A DNA stretch of 64,000 bases, from assembly GCA_021234155.1 (NCBI GenBank), contig JAJEKV010000036.1:14802883-14866882 (forward strand), given 5' to 3'. The stretch's first letter is position 1; each line of letters starts with the position of its first letter. This stretch comes from Isoetes taiwanensis (Eukaryota; Streptophyta; Lycopodiopsida; Isoetales; Isoetaceae). The position numbers and the translations under genes are program-made. The notes beneath the pieces are model-generated. The model made no database searches. It saw only the letters and a program-made list of their open reading frames with translations, and was not told the origin of the DNA. Below, one piece after another: positions 1 to 11,350 of the stretch.

Positions 1-1100
1 TAACGAAGTTTGCGAAATACTATAAGGTTTGAGGCAATGTACTAAATGGAATTAATTTTATACATGTATTATATAATTTTGAGAAGTGCAAAAGGGGCTC
101 TCGCTGCCCTACGTCACCCCCCGCACCCAAACAAAAGGGGGTTTTAGGGGGATTTTAATTTAAAAATATTAGATGTAATGGTTTGTGCTATTAGATATAA
201 TGGTCTGTGTTATTAAATTTATTTTGGCCCCTTTGGGGCCTTCAGAATGGTGTAGGGATTGATGAACAAAGTAGAGAATATTTGCAAGGTTATGCTCTTG
301 ATGTTATAAAGTTGTTTGTTATCCAAAGAATTATGCCCTTGCGGTGCCAAACTAGGTATTCAAAAGAGAGAGGAGATATAGCAATTGAAAAAATTTGTGG
401 TACTTCACTACATACTCAAGCTATAAGAAGTCTTTTAAAATAGGCCAAAAAGTCAAAGAATTGTTAGTTTCTTTCCATTTTAAAACGTCGTTTGCAACCA
501 ATTGTTGCCCGTGCTTGAATACTCTACCAAAGTACCACAACACTTCAAATCCATAGGCTAACTTCCAAAAAAACAATTTACCCAAGTTTTCGTTTATCCA
601 AGTTTTCCTCTATCCAAGTTTTCATTTGAGAAATTGATGAACAAATACAATCCAACATCACCATGTGAGATTATTTGCAATCATATAACGTGAAGGCGGC
701 CTAATAAAGTAGGCATGTCAAGACACCATTGCAACTTTATATTTCAAGATAGCACTTCAAGATCCATAAGTATCATGTATTATAGTTTTGTTGTTTGTTG
801 TAGGGTTCAACTCCCTAGGCTCACTGATGGTTTGTCTTTGTTTGCTTGCAGTGTACAGAGTTGGAGATCATGTGTGATGCTAGCAAGGATTATGTATGAA
901 GATTATCACTTTGATGCCGTTGACTGTTGGAGCTTTCAGTGGCAGTCAGTGACGTCGGAGTGATCATCTTCATGTATAGGCTTGTTGAAGTTCTGCTAAG
1001 CCATGCTTTTGTTGTCTCTAATGTCGTTGAGAGCATGAGTGTTCTATCACATGAGAGTGCTGACAGAGTGCTCAAGCTCTCGCTGACATCAGACGTATCC
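1..1100. other. Spacer, no recognisable gene
   Basis: AT-rich sequence with short open frames only (for example 207-443 on plus). None shows a family motif, splice-site support or codon pattern that I can defend. A G/C-run patch near 90-150 is low complexity. Nothing further is visible. Confidence 0.6.
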
Positions 1101-1242
1101 TCAAGGAGACGCGTCAGGTAAGTACGGAGCATTGGATTCTAGTTGGGGTTCGATTCTCAAAGCTCACTTAGTCAAGGAGACGCTTCAGGTAATTACAGAG
1201 CATTGGATTCTAATTGGGGTTCGATTCGCCAAGCTCGCTTAG
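1101..1242. repeat. 71-bp tandem duplication containing a tRNA B-box-like word
   Basis: Two adjacent copies (1101-1171 and 1172-1242) of a 71-bp unit differ at only a few positions. Each unit contains GGTTCGATTC, which fits the RNA polymerase III B-box consensus, and starts TCAAGGAGACGC. No matching A box or cloverleaf is evident, so a tRNA gene is not supported. A decayed tRNA-derived SINE piece is possible. Confidence 0.75.
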
Positions 1243-3860
1243 TTTTAGAATGATACGTTATGATGCTCAATCAAGTCTTGAGACACTGTGTTGTATCAAG
1301 ATATATCATGCGTGTTGTATCAGTTTGCAAGATAACCATTAAGTTTGGGTTTTTTAATAGCTCCTTATGAATCGGGTCAACTTGGGTCAGTTTGACCCCA
1401 TCTTGACTTACAACGGACAAACTAGAGGGTAGTCCATGGAATATTCTAGGAAATATTACTTGACCATTTCCTATTACGACTTGCCTACATCATAATATTC
1501 CAGATTATTTAAATCTTGTATATCCGCGTTAAATGTTTTGTGGCACCAAAACCCATCAAATAACCAGTAATAAAAGCATGTTGTGCAACATTGACTTGTT
1601 CATGCACAAGAGAATTGACTTGTGCAAAGTTAAGGTATTAATGCACATGAAATGTACCAGCAACAATAGTGGCCTCATGTTCCTCTTGTCTTGTTGACTT
1701 TCATTGCTTTTTTCTCTTTGCTTATTGTTTCTTTGTTTATTCATCCCTTATCGGTTTTTTTTCCATCTCTTATTTCTGATCATTGAGCTCCAGAATATTC
1801 GGTGTTTTATCCCAGATCAAAGGCCATAATATTTTCCGTCCACAATTCGCCTGCCACTTCCAATGGTCCAAACAGGAAGTGAAACAACCGATGGTTCGTG
1901 TGCATTCTCCTCCGGCCTTCTCTGTCTACTCCGGCCTTCCGATATCCACCAGCAATCCTAGCCCCAAACACCTACCTGCTGCAAATCCATGAAGCTTCAC
2001 TCGCTCCAGGAAGAGGGCTGAGCACAAATCCATGGATCTGGGTGTTCCGAATCCACCACAAAGGCCGCCAACTCCGCTCTTAATGATTTCGGATCACACT
2101 CTTCCTTTTCAGCCCTGCAATCGAATGGCCGATTGTGGTCTGAATCCAAAAAAAAAAAAAGGCGACTGTTTCCAACCGGACTACTCCCCAACGCAGCCTT
2201 CTCAAAATCGGCCTGCAAATCGGCTCCAAATTGGCCTGCCTGAAATCGGATTTTGAATCGATCTTCCAACACTTCGAACTGTCTAAATCATCCTGGGTCA
2301 ATTTTCTTCCTCCACACGGAACCCTCCACCTTGCTTGCCCCGCTAAGATCCGTTGCCGCCCCTGCTCAAAAAGGAAAGAAGCGTGTATTCTTATCCTTCT
2401 TTCTATCCTCAAACCATCCGCGGCAACACCAAAATAATCACATCCGAAGCCGATTTTTGAATCCTATTTGGCCCCAAGAAGGCTCAAATCACTCAAAAAT
2501 ATAGTCAGACTACGGTTTTGCATACAATACACCCCGAAATCTACCCCAAAATCTAGCCAAAACCATCCGTGAAATACTGTCCCCAAATACCGAACATAAT
2601 TAGAACATTATCAATTTTATAGTGACTCTTCTCACCAAAATTATGGCATTTCAATTGGGCCTTCTGCCATTGAGAGGCTTTTCCCTCAGAGGTATTAGGA
2701 GGAATGGCTTTTAAAAAATGTGCTTGTTTTAAGCGTCTTATTTTCTTTTCTGCTTTCTTATTTTCTTTTCTGTTGTGGTTCTTCTTGTTGTTGTGGCACC
2801 ACATGCCGTATTATATTTCAATCGCCAAGTATGAAGATAATCAACCAGCACATTATTAAAGTCTAGTAAAGCGGCGGCTTTGATCATCACTTAAGTGGCT
2901 TTGCCCTTGGCAACAAGTGTCTTCTCTAATTACACCGATAAATCCTGGAATTCAGCACATTCATTCAAGTGTTCACGAATTGTCTTATCATATAGCAACT
3001 TAAGCAAAGCCAAGGCAGATGAACTCTGCTACACTTCTCCTATAAGTCAAATAATTGTGATAAAGCTTTTTCCACGACTTATAATTGGATGCTATCAACT
3101 TCGCGGAGAATTTAAATGGAAAGTACCTTCCTTAGTACTCAAGATCCCCAAGTACAGTGTCAATTTCAGCACCAAACTTCCAATTTCCGAAAGGATTCTC
3201 TCCCGGTCATGTTGTCATGTCTTCAGATGTATGAACCTCAAGGATTCCTTCCACTAGAGTTTCTGGTTACCTTATTGCTGGAGTCCCAACGTGCAAAGCC
3301 AACTTTTTGTCAAGACAAAAAAAGGGACTAAAAATACGTCCCACAGCCCTAACTTTCTACTAACAGTAAACCTGCCACAAAGCTCCCGATTGTGCTCGAG
3401 TACTCCCGCTTCTGGACAAAATACTCAATTTGGGCAACTTTGTATGCATGCTAAGATTTTTGCTTTCTCCCCTTTGCATGCTGACTCCTCTTTAGTTAAT
3501 ACCTTATTCGATTTGGACCAAACTTATAGATGAGGTCAGCACAAAGGAAAGGTTACGAAACTGTATATTATACCAAAGCATCTGACTTAACATAAACGGA
3601 CTCTCTCGTACCCTAACATGCAGTGTGTGTCTACTAAGACGACACGTGTGATTCTGTATAGTTTCTGCACTCACAACCTGAAAATAAAATGGATTTGGCA
3701 GAACGTTTATTGTTCCTTCCAGTACCATGTTTGACTACCGTTGTCGATCTTTAAGCCCTGAGACGACCTAACCTAGACATCTTTTAATACTACATCGAAA
3801 GTGCCATAATACCATAATATAATAGCATAATATGGGCTAAGCAATAACCTGCTCTTTCTT
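1243..3860. other. Spacer with weakly coding-like stretches, no assigned gene
   Basis: Overlapping short open frames occur on both strands at about 1900-2500 and 2900-3330, but none is recognised. The stretch 1990-2450 is relatively C-rich and open in several frames at once, a composition effect rather than evidence of a gene. It forms the left flank of the retrotransposon insertion. I looked here for further ALIX exons and found none. Confidence 0.5.
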
Positions 3861-3865
3861 CTTTG

Positions 3866-4113
3866 TAATAGAACACAACGAAATAGAGACTCTAAAAGCA
3901 TAATCCTTGATTGAAGAAAAGATCCTGTTATACATAGTACAGCGATGCCTTATTTAGGAAGGCCAAACCGCAATGCAAGTATTTCGGCATCTCCTCCAAT
4001 TCAGGATATCTGCCACATCAAACTCTAACAACTGATACTTGATTAAAGCCCTAACACAAGACAGGTGGCAGCCATATGACAGAAGTCACTCTTGTTCACA
4101 TGTAACTCCAACA
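3866..4113 (-). repeat. 3' LTR of the copia element
   Basis: In element orientation it starts TGTTGGAGTTACATGTG and ends with TTCTATTA. It is nearly identical to 20320-20568. The 3' terminus is TA rather than the usual CA, a choice forced by the shared TAATAGAACAC edge in both LTRs and by the CTTTG duplication directly outside it. The LTR would supply transcription start and polyadenylation signals for the element. Confidence 0.93.
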
Positions 4114-4126
4114 CTCCCCCTCAAGA
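4114..4126 (-). promoter_or_regulatory. Polypurine tract (plus-strand primer site)
   Basis: On the minus strand the sequence TCTTGAGGGGGAG abuts the 3' LTR. This is the standard plant copia polypurine tract form, used to prime plus-strand DNA synthesis during reverse transcription. Confidence 0.85.
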
Positions 4127-4168
4127 TCGACTCTGTCATAATTGGTTACAACAGTACATGAACATAAA

Positions 4169-6020
4169 TCAAACTACTCTCTTGACAATAACAGAAAGGA
4201 TGAGACAAAGCAGAAACAAATGTTTTCCAATGGCGATGCCACTCGCATCGATTTGCACTTCCCTCACGCTGGCCATTCCCATTTCCTCAATGCATTCCAT
4301 ATGCCTCCTTTTTGGCAAAGGTTTCGTGAGCACATCAGCAGTCATCAGATGTGTTCTAAGGTGCTTGATGGCAATTTTATTTTCATTTACCTTTTCTCTC
4401 GTGAAATGATACTGCACCTCAATATGCTTGGCCTTTGTAAAGTTGCTTTGGGGTTCTTTACAAGGTTAATTCTTTGCTTCGATTGTCATTGTAAATCATG
4501 TAGGCTTTCTTTGATCCACTCCCGGATCTTTCAAGAACCTCCCCGAGCGGATAGCCTCTTTGGTCGCCGCGACATATAGCCATGTACTTTTCGATTCACA
4601 TGTGCCGACGGCCCGTTGCCTTTTGCTTTTTGCTTGACCCGGTGATCACTCCCCACAACTTAAAGCAAAAGCACGCTCGAACTTCCGTAAAGATGTGTCC
4701 CTCGCATAGTCGGCATCTACAAAACCTTGTAGCACCGGAACCCCACCAGCCGTTCCATGATAAGTGAGCCCATAATGGGAAGTGCCTTTAAGGTAGCATA
4801 AAGATCGTTTGACCCTTTTGCCGATTATTGGAGCAGCTGGTTTTTCCATAAATTGAGAGCGGTGATTACACTTTCTCGATATATCCGGCCGACTGCAGAC
4901 CATAAGGTGCATAGGTGATCCAACAACACTTCGATAAGAGAGAGGTATCTTATGATCGAAAGGCATACATGGGTCCGAACTTGTGTCGGAAGCAAACCGG
5001 GTAGAAACGACAGGTGTACTTACCTCTTTGCAAAAGCGTGCATTTGGCATTTGTGAAGAAGAGATTCAACTCCTTTTGCTTGGTGGACTTGTCACAGTTC
5101 AATCGGTGAGGTTTCAAGAATCGCATCCCAAGGAAATATTTCAAGGATCCAAGGTCATCATTTGGAACCCGGCTTTTCAAAGCACGCTTAGTTTGTGCCA
5201 TTAAAACGGAAGAGTTAGATGCCAAAATGAGGTCATCAACATACAAGACAACGGAATGCATCTGTTTCAAAGATGCTTCACATAAACATTCCAATCAGCC
5301 TCACTTCTAGAGAACTCTTGGGCAGTGAAGAAAGAGTGAATGGTTTTATACCAAAGGCGAGGGGATTGTCTGAGCCCATAAATAGCCTTGCGTAACTTGC
5401 ATACTTTATTTTCTTGCCCACGAGGTGCATATCCGGTGGTCGCTAATGTACACTTCCTCATCTATCTTACCATGGAGGAATGCGGACTTGACATCCATCA
5501 CATTGGAGGTCAAAGTCATATCTTTCTTTGCTATGGCCAGAACTGCTCTCCACAGGATGTTAAAGCGTGCCACTTTGGTGCAAATGTTTCTTGATAGTCC
5601 ACCCACGCCGTTAGGGAACACCCTCGAGCTCTGGCCGTCTTTGTACCTGTCAATATTGCCATTCTCATCATATTTCACTTTGTACAGCCACTTGGTGGTG
5701 ATCGCCTTTTTGTTTGGTGGCAGATCGACAAGCTCCCAGGTTTCATTGTGCAGCAGGGAGTTAAACTCCTCATCCATTGCTTGTTTCCAAAACTTGCTTT
5801 CTCGATCGTGCATAGCTGATTGATACGTGGGTGGTTCCTCAATGGAAGCATTACAATGCATGGCAATGAAAGCTGATCCGCGTGCTCTCCTGCTCATGTA
5901 CTCCCACCATCTTTTCATGGGTTTCGAGGTCCTTGAGGATCTGCGAAACCGCTCTTCACAATCATTATCACTTTGCATACTCCTTCCGACTCGGGCTGGA
6001 AGGGAGATCATCTTCCTCAA
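4169..6020 (-). pseudogene. Copia reverse transcriptase and RNase H region, frame-broken
   Basis: Minus-strand frames give, in order, the RT entry (WKQAMDEEF, TWELVDLP, TKWLYKVKYD at about 5680-5870), the KSAFLHGKIDEEVYI palm segment (about 5460-5520), CKLRKAIYGLRQSPRLWY (about 5340-5400), the catalytic YVDD box (about 5220-5240), and DLGSLKYFLGM (about 5110-5140). RNase H follows: GLTYHGTAGGVPVLQGF and DADYA at about 4690-4780, then a C-terminal LTKPLPKRRH near 4320. At least four frame changes separate these pieces, and the RNase H centre is degenerate around 4640-4720. The product would have copied element RNA into DNA. It cannot be made intact from this copy. Confidence 0.93.
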
Positions 6021-6129
6021 GGGAATATCTCTTGGTGATTCCTCTACCTCTGATTCGAGTCACTTGAAGTTTCATGTTCTTGTTCTCGTGGGTTTGATAA
6101 GAGGATCATACTTCGGGGTTTCCCGATTC

Positions 6130-7000
6130 TTACCAATGCTTGAAGTCTAGCTCATTGAAGGATACACTCAGCCTCACAATCATTTTCTTGGTCGCAGTAC
6201 ATATAGTTTGTATCCTTTCACATGTTCCCCATAGCCCAAACATACAAGGTGTTGCCCTATTCCCAAACTTGCCGACTTCGTTCTGCTTTAGATAGATGCA
6301 CATATCTTTGTGCACCCAAATATTTTCATGCCCGAGACATCCCGGCTTCATTTTGGTCCATGCTTCCTCGCGCGGTTTGTGGCACGACCTTGGTGGGTAC
6401 TCGTTAATGATGTACACGGCAGGTATGCACGCTTCAGCCCAAAATTTAGGTTCTATGCCCTTAGAAAGGATCATAGACCTAGCACATTCCAAAGACCCGG
6501 TCCGGTTTTCCTCTCCACAACGCCATTCTCCGATGATGCTCATGAGCCACCGAGGTCTCGTGGATGATCACCGAGCTTCTTTAAGAATTCATCAAATTCA
6601 CCATCAGAAATTCTCCTCCTTGATCACTTCGATAGTCTTCACCTTCTTTTCTATGAAGTTCTCTCGCCATGGCTTTCCATTGCTTAAACTTCCGAACACT
6701 TCAGACTTATAAGCTAAGAAATAAACCCAATTTTTCCGAGTATAATCATCTATGATCAATAGAAAGTACACGGATCCACCTAGAGATTTTATCCGAGCAG
6801 CTCCCCATCGTCCATGTGGGACCGTTCGATGGGTGACTTGCCCTTGCTCCCTTTTTGATTGTGATATGATCTCGCCGCTCGGCTTGGCGGCGACAACCTT
6901 CGCATATTCCCCGGGGTTTTGACTTTGGGTAGCCCTTTCACAAAATTCGGACCTGCATCTTTTGAGGAATCGAAGTTGGCATGACCAAGGCGTTCATGCC
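6130..7000 (-). pseudogene. Copia integrase region, frame-broken
   Basis: The frame 6130-6543 shows the core-domain end with ARSMILSKGIEPKFWAEA and VYIINEYPP, followed by an altered EAWTKMKPGCLGH stretch, typical of the Ty1/copia integrase C-terminal half. Upstream, at about 6780-6960, a broken frame carries the zinc-binding pre-integrase type segment (GICEGC followed by a basic stretch). The enzyme would insert the cDNA into the host chromosome. Stops and frameshifts make it non-functional. Confidence 0.88.
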
Positions 7001-7329
7001 AAGTTTGATTGGGATCTGTCTTTCGCGGTATTTAGAGTAGATGGTTCTCTCGCACCACCCCATTCTATAAAGACTTCCCATTCTTTCTCCTTGTGCCACC
7101 ATGACACATTTTTGATTTCAATTATACACCTTCCTCCTCCAAATGTGATGTATAATTGAGCATCATCCATTTTTGAAATTGAGAGCGATTGGCTTCCAAG
7201 TCCGCACATACAACGTATTTTTCAGCAGGACCTTCCCCTGTGGCTAGTTTTAACATCACAGTTCCCGTGCCTTTTACACTTAAAAAGGCCTTTTTTGCCT
7301 ATTTTACTTTCCATTGTCCTGTTTCTTCT

Positions 7330-7976
7330 TTAAACTCCCGGAATAATTCTTGTTTTTGGCGCCATGTGGTCACCGCCCCCAGTCCGAGCCATATCCCTTT
7401 GCGGTCTACGCCATGAGAGCCACCTCAATTCCACATGAATTATCCAAAGGGTTATCATCATGATATTGCTTTGGTTTCTCTCCAGCTTACACGTTACGAA
7501 TGCCCCTGCTACAGACACAAGCGAATCACTGCTGGAGCTTCGATCAGAGTTATCAGTCTCACTTGCCTTGGAAGCTTTGTGAGCATGGCCTCTTTTCTTC
7601 TTCATTTCATCTTTGTCAGCAACCACCTGTTTCTTCTTTCTTTTAGCATCATTTCTCTTGTTGGGTTCAGGGCAGTCCCTTGCAATATGCCCATGTTTGT
7701 TGCAATTGTAGCATTTACGGGTCTCAACATTCTCTTGTCTTCCAACAAGTGCGTGCCCTTCAACTTGTCCTCCTCGCTTGGCTCCTGCCTGATTGATCTC
7801 CTCCATTAAGATCTGTTGGCATGCCCATTCCAACTCCACATGTTCAACAGATCCGATCACATTCTTTACGTTATTGAAGGTTGCCGGCAATCCCAGGAGT
7901 AGAGCACCCACAATCAGGTCATCTTCAAGCCCCTTTTCCATTCCTTTGAGTTGGAGTGCAGCTGCCTTGATTCTGG
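7330..7976 (-). pseudogene. Copia gag, C-terminal half with CCHC zinc knuckle
   Basis: The minus-strand frame 7330-7941 (203 codons) has GLEDDLIVGALLLGLP (capsid helical region) followed by the zinc knuckle CYNCNKHGHIARDC at about 7690-7730, then a lysine-rich and serine-rich tail. The knuckle spacing C-X2-C-X4-H-X4-C is intact. The frame continues upstream to 7976, where the nested DNA transposon's target duplication begins. The N-terminal half of gag lies at 19840-20300. The protein would package element RNA in virus-like particles. A protease-type segment should follow towards 7000-7330 but is too broken to define. Confidence 0.93.
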
Positions 7977-7980
7977 AAAT

Positions 7981-8005
7981 AAGTCGTATTTAATTAAAGT
8001 GGGAC
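7981..8005 (+). repeat. Left terminal inverted repeat of the nested transposon
   Basis: It starts AAGTCGTATTTAATTAAAG and matches the reverse complement of 19802-19823 apart from two single-base gaps. Immediately outside is AAAT (7977-7980). Confidence 0.85.
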
Positions 8006-8176
8006 AAATCTTGAATTTTGGGACTCGGACTGAAAATGGGACTCACACACCATAAAAGAAATTTCTGAATTGATTGCTTGAATAGAATTACACATGACAC
8101 ACATAGAATTGGGTTACTTGTTTTCCTCATAAATTTTACAAACCACTAGTTGAGAAAGTTTTCAAACTTCTCAATA

Positions 8177-8834
8177 TTATGTACCCTCATACAATGATAT
8201 AGCATGGAGGTTGCTCATGGCCTTGTCCATCTCCCTTCTTGGGATCTTGTGTGTGTTGTCCTTTGCAACGTGAGAACTTGGATATGACCATACCACACAC
8301 TCCACCAATTCCCTCCTTTGAGGGTCAGCATAATTTGCCCTCCACTTCTTCTCCCGGCCCGATCGGTGTATTGCTCCTTCAAGTTGCCCTTCTTGTGTCT
8401 CCCAATGGGCTCCCAATATTGAATTTGGAATCCGGGCCGCAACTCCTCTCCCATCGGGCATAGTGGTGGTTACATCAGAGAGTGCCACCCCTAACCATAT
8501 TGGATAGTCCTCATCATCGGGCCTTACTAGCACAAAGTATCCTTCTTTGATGTCCTCAAAGGGATCCCACTCGGGAAGATCAAACCACTTGGCTTTGAGG
8601 CCTTACTTCCCACAAACCACTTGGAACCCTTCTTGGGACCCAAGTGAGCATTCTTAGACGTGCTTGCACCTTGAGAACCCTCCCATCTTGACTCACGGCA
8701 AAGAACCCGTCTCTTAGCTCCCTCCCACATGGTTCGGTTTCTAAGCATGTCACAACTTTCTCCCGATGCTTGATTAGGGGAGTCCATTTGATTTTTCTTA
8801 AGAGTGGAGGTGTGCTTTCCATTTCGAACATCAT
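8177..8834 (-). pseudogene. C-terminal part of the GHTHDDID-type transposase, frameshifted
   Basis: Two minus-strand frames (8580-8834, then 8177-8533 ending at a stop) continue downstream of the 347-codon transposase core. The last frame starts near LVRPDDEDYPIWLGVALSD, which resembles the C-terminal segment that follows the core in the same protein family (residues on the theme of VRP...FWLAKV). It has no catalytic motifs of its own. Frame changes near 8936 and 8560 separate it from the core. Confidence 0.6.
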
Positions 8835-8935
8835 CCCGTCGTTATGTAATCCTTGATGCCCTTCACCAGTTGGCTAGAGTCTTTGGTATCTTGAAGGGAG
8901 GTAGTAGTTTTGGCTGCCCTTTAGGAATGAGAACT

Positions 8936-9979
8936 TCACCCCAAAGACCCCTTTGCCACAACTTCGATACCTTGTACAGGCATCCACAACTTGTCACCTG
9001 GTCTCCACTTATATTGCATGATTGGTATTCCATCCCTAACCCAAAACTTGAATCTGAAGTGGCTTTGTGTGTCTGTCAAGCGGTCCTTACCATCTAGCAA
9101 GTATCCTTCTACAAATGATTTCCAATCTGCAACCTCATCCATCAAGAAAGCCATTGGGTTGGGGTCAATGCAGCTCTCAAACACATCCATTAGTTCAGGG
9201 AGAGTGGTCACGTTTTCTCTCTTGAGCTTGGTGGAGAAAGTTCCAAAGAATCCATCTATATCATCATGCGTATGCCCAACCATCATGAATCCCACTTTCA
9301 CAACTTTGAATACTCCCACTGCTGTCAAGTATGACATAGCCCCAAACATCCATCTATTCTTGTTTTCTTTCCAACAGTTGTCCAACTGAACACATAGCTC
9401 CTCGGGCAGTGATTTCTCAAGTAAGGGGAAATCATCCCAAGTCCTCCTTGATTCACCAGACACCTTGGATGTGAGCTTTTTTAGCTGCCTTTGGTAACAA
9501 AGCGGTTGATCATCCATCAAAGCCTCAAAAATGGGTGCTGAAGGGGAATACCTCCTCCCTTCTATCGATCCTTTCTCTAGTGTTCTCAGGCACTTGAAAA
9601 TAGAGCTCACATGGAAGTTTGGATCATCTCTCCATAGATCAAGCACAAAATGACCATATGTTCCAGTTCCATGACCATGTGTTAATACACCCGCCAGACT
9701 TACTTTCATCTGAAAAGCGTTTTGACAACGCTTGGGTAAAGGATCTAGCTTTGGCAAGAAAGTCTTGTGTTGGTCCATCTTATCATGAATTATACACAAA
9801 AATTTGTCTGGCTGCATCTCAGAAAATGTTCTCCACTGCCAATACAACTGTCTACATGATATTTGGTCCCTTTGGTGATCTGCAAATTGCTCCCTAATTG
9901 CCATTCTTTCTTTCTCTATTGCAGTTGATGCAAGTGTATCCTTGAGTTGAATGCAAGTGTTGCACTTTGAGAATGGCAT
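8936..9979 (-). CDS. Transposase-like core, DUF7869-type with GHTHDDID motif (347 codons open)
   Basis: This is the longest open frame in the nested transposon. Motifs in order are FLCIIHDKMDQHKTFLP (about residues 60-77), LTHGHGTGTYGHFVLDLW (about 99-116), CVQLDNCWKENKNRWMFG (about 195-213) and VGFMMVGHTHDDIDGFFG (about 230-247). Three spaced acidic positions (D in the DKMDQ box, D in LDNC, D in HDDID) fit an RNase H-like DDE/D fold, as proposed for this family; the catalytic role is my inference. It lies inside a TIR-bounded element and is the obvious candidate to mobilise it. An N-terminal portion lies at 9894-11065 in other frames, so this is probably an interrupted gene. A domesticated host protein is unlikely given the frame breaks and location. 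Confidence 0.75.
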   Translation of the reverse strand: MPFSKCNTCIQLKDTLASTAIEKERMAIREQFADHQRDQISCRQLYWQWRTFSEMQPDKFLCIIHDKMDQHKTFLPKLDPLPKRCQNAFQMKVSLAGVLTHGHGTGTYGHFVLDLWRDDPNFHVSSIFKCLRTLEKGSIEGRRYSPSAPIFEALMDDQPLCYQRQLKKLTSKVSGESRRTWDDFPLLEKSLPEELCVQLDNCWKENKNRWMFGAMSYLTAVGVFKVVKVGFMMVGHTHDDIDGFFGTFSTKLKRENVTTLPELMDVFESCIDPNPMAFLMDEVADWKSFVEGYLLDGKDRLTDTQSHFRFKFWVRDGIPIMQYKWRPGDKLWMPVQGIEVVAKGSLG

Positions 9980-11065
9980 GTGTTGTAGGACACTCCGTCA
10001 CGAGAAGTGAGTGCTCCATAACTGCTGAAATGTGATTGAGAAAGAGGCCTACCTCCGATGGTTTCAGGATGGAGTTGACCTCCTTAAGGCACTCCTTTTG
10101 GATATAGTGTTGTGGCAACACTCTTTTTGCACCACTCGCTGCACCGTGCTTTCGTTCACCTTCGACTTGTGGGGCATAGATTGAGACATGTATCTCACAA
10201 AGCTCTCGAAGGCGCAATGGCCTTGAGAGTATTTGCTCTAGGTTTCAAAGTGAGTGCATTACCATGTTGGAACAAACTGTGCCCTTTTCTAACCTGCTCC
10301 CAGTATCTGTAAAATGAAGACTTGCTCACCCCAAGAATCCATCTCAATGCTCTCATACATACCTTCAAGCCCCTCAATTGATATAGTAGCCGTCATGTGT
10401 TTTCATCATAGCTGGAATTCCTACACAAGGAGTAAATGAAATTAATCCTATCTTTTGAAGTCTGTCCAATGTATTGGGACCTTATCTGCCGCGAGGTCAT
10501 CCACATTGTATTGCCTTTGTGCAATCTAGGTTGCAACACTCTTGTCCCCTAATTGCCTCCAGGTTTTCTCTGGTTGGTGCCATACTTTCCATCCTTTCTA
10601 AATATTTGTCACTTCTAGGCCTCTTGGGCACCCTTGGCTAGCGTCTCTTCCTTGTGATCAAAGGATGCTCATCGACCACCAAATCTTCCACATGGCCTTG
10701 GGTGGGCCTTGGGGTGTGTAGTTCGATGGGGCATTCTAGAGTATCACCATTCTTGTGTGTAATATATCTAATTGGCCATCTCAAGCGAGCTTGGGACTCC
10801 GGCAGACCACGAGCACACAATGCAATCACTAGAGCTTCCACAGGACATGATTGTATCAACCCGATAAGAAGCTTCACAATGCCAACTCCAAGATGTTCAT
10901 CTCCCGACTCTCATCATTCACACTATCAAATGGATCAACTGCAGTTATTATGCCCTCTGCAAATACCGTCTGGTTGCAAGGGTGCAACAAAAGGCAACCC
11001 TTCTTCCTCCATTGGAGCCTAGGGCAATGGCCTCTGCTGGACTTCCTTGGCTCCATTTTACTCAT
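9894..11065 (-). pseudogene. N-terminal part of the transposase, several frames
   Basis: Minus-strand pieces read towards the core. 10874-11065 and 10638-10877 contain VFAEGIITAVDPFDSVNDE, resembling the plant-transposon DUF8039-type domain. 10195-10377 contains ILGVSKSSFYRYWEQVRK, a helix-turn-helix-like segment that usually precedes this core family. 9894-10217 contains LPQHYIQKECLKEV and ends in YTCINCNRERKNG, leading into the KCNTCIQLK start of the core, possibly a cysteine-pair zinc site. Stops between pieces, and 10378-10637 without clear coding, indicate decay or unresolved introns. Confidence 0.55.
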
Positions 11066-11099
11066 GTCACATGCCTCCCACGAATGAAAAAGCTCACAT

Positions 11100-11350
11100 T
11101 AAAACCATATAGCCCCAAACACCACAAATATGACCATATGAACCATATAAAACCATACAAACATATTAAATATAACCATATTAAATCATACAACCATATT
11201 AACTAAAATCATGTAACCATATTAAACCATACAACCATACTCATTCTAAACCATATGTAAACATTGTAACCATATATAACCATTGAAACTATTCAACCAT
11301 TGAAACCATATTAAATATATAAGGTAACATATATAAACATATAACCCTAA
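11100..11350. repeat. Low-complexity ACCATA-rich tract
   Basis: About 250 bp built from irregularly spaced AACCATA and ACCATATTAAA words. It separates the minus-strand transposase from the plus-strand cargo, so it occupies the divergent intergenic position. It may have arisen by replication slippage. Confidence 0.8.

Noticed and set aside
3504-3728. Continuation of ALIX on the left side of the copia element
   Set aside because: The frame has no residues matching the expected region after LGMQRTDLEDMLK; no splice sites in the right phase.
4169-7976. Frame breaks as assembly errors in an otherwise intact copia element
   Set aside because: Some could be read errors, but degenerate amino acids in RNase H and integrase, the altered primer site and LTR divergence indicate real decay. 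Read data would be needed to decide individual indels.
9291-9389. Plus-strand frames opposite the transposase
   Set aside because: They are shadows of the minus-strand 347-codon frame, with no motifs of their own.
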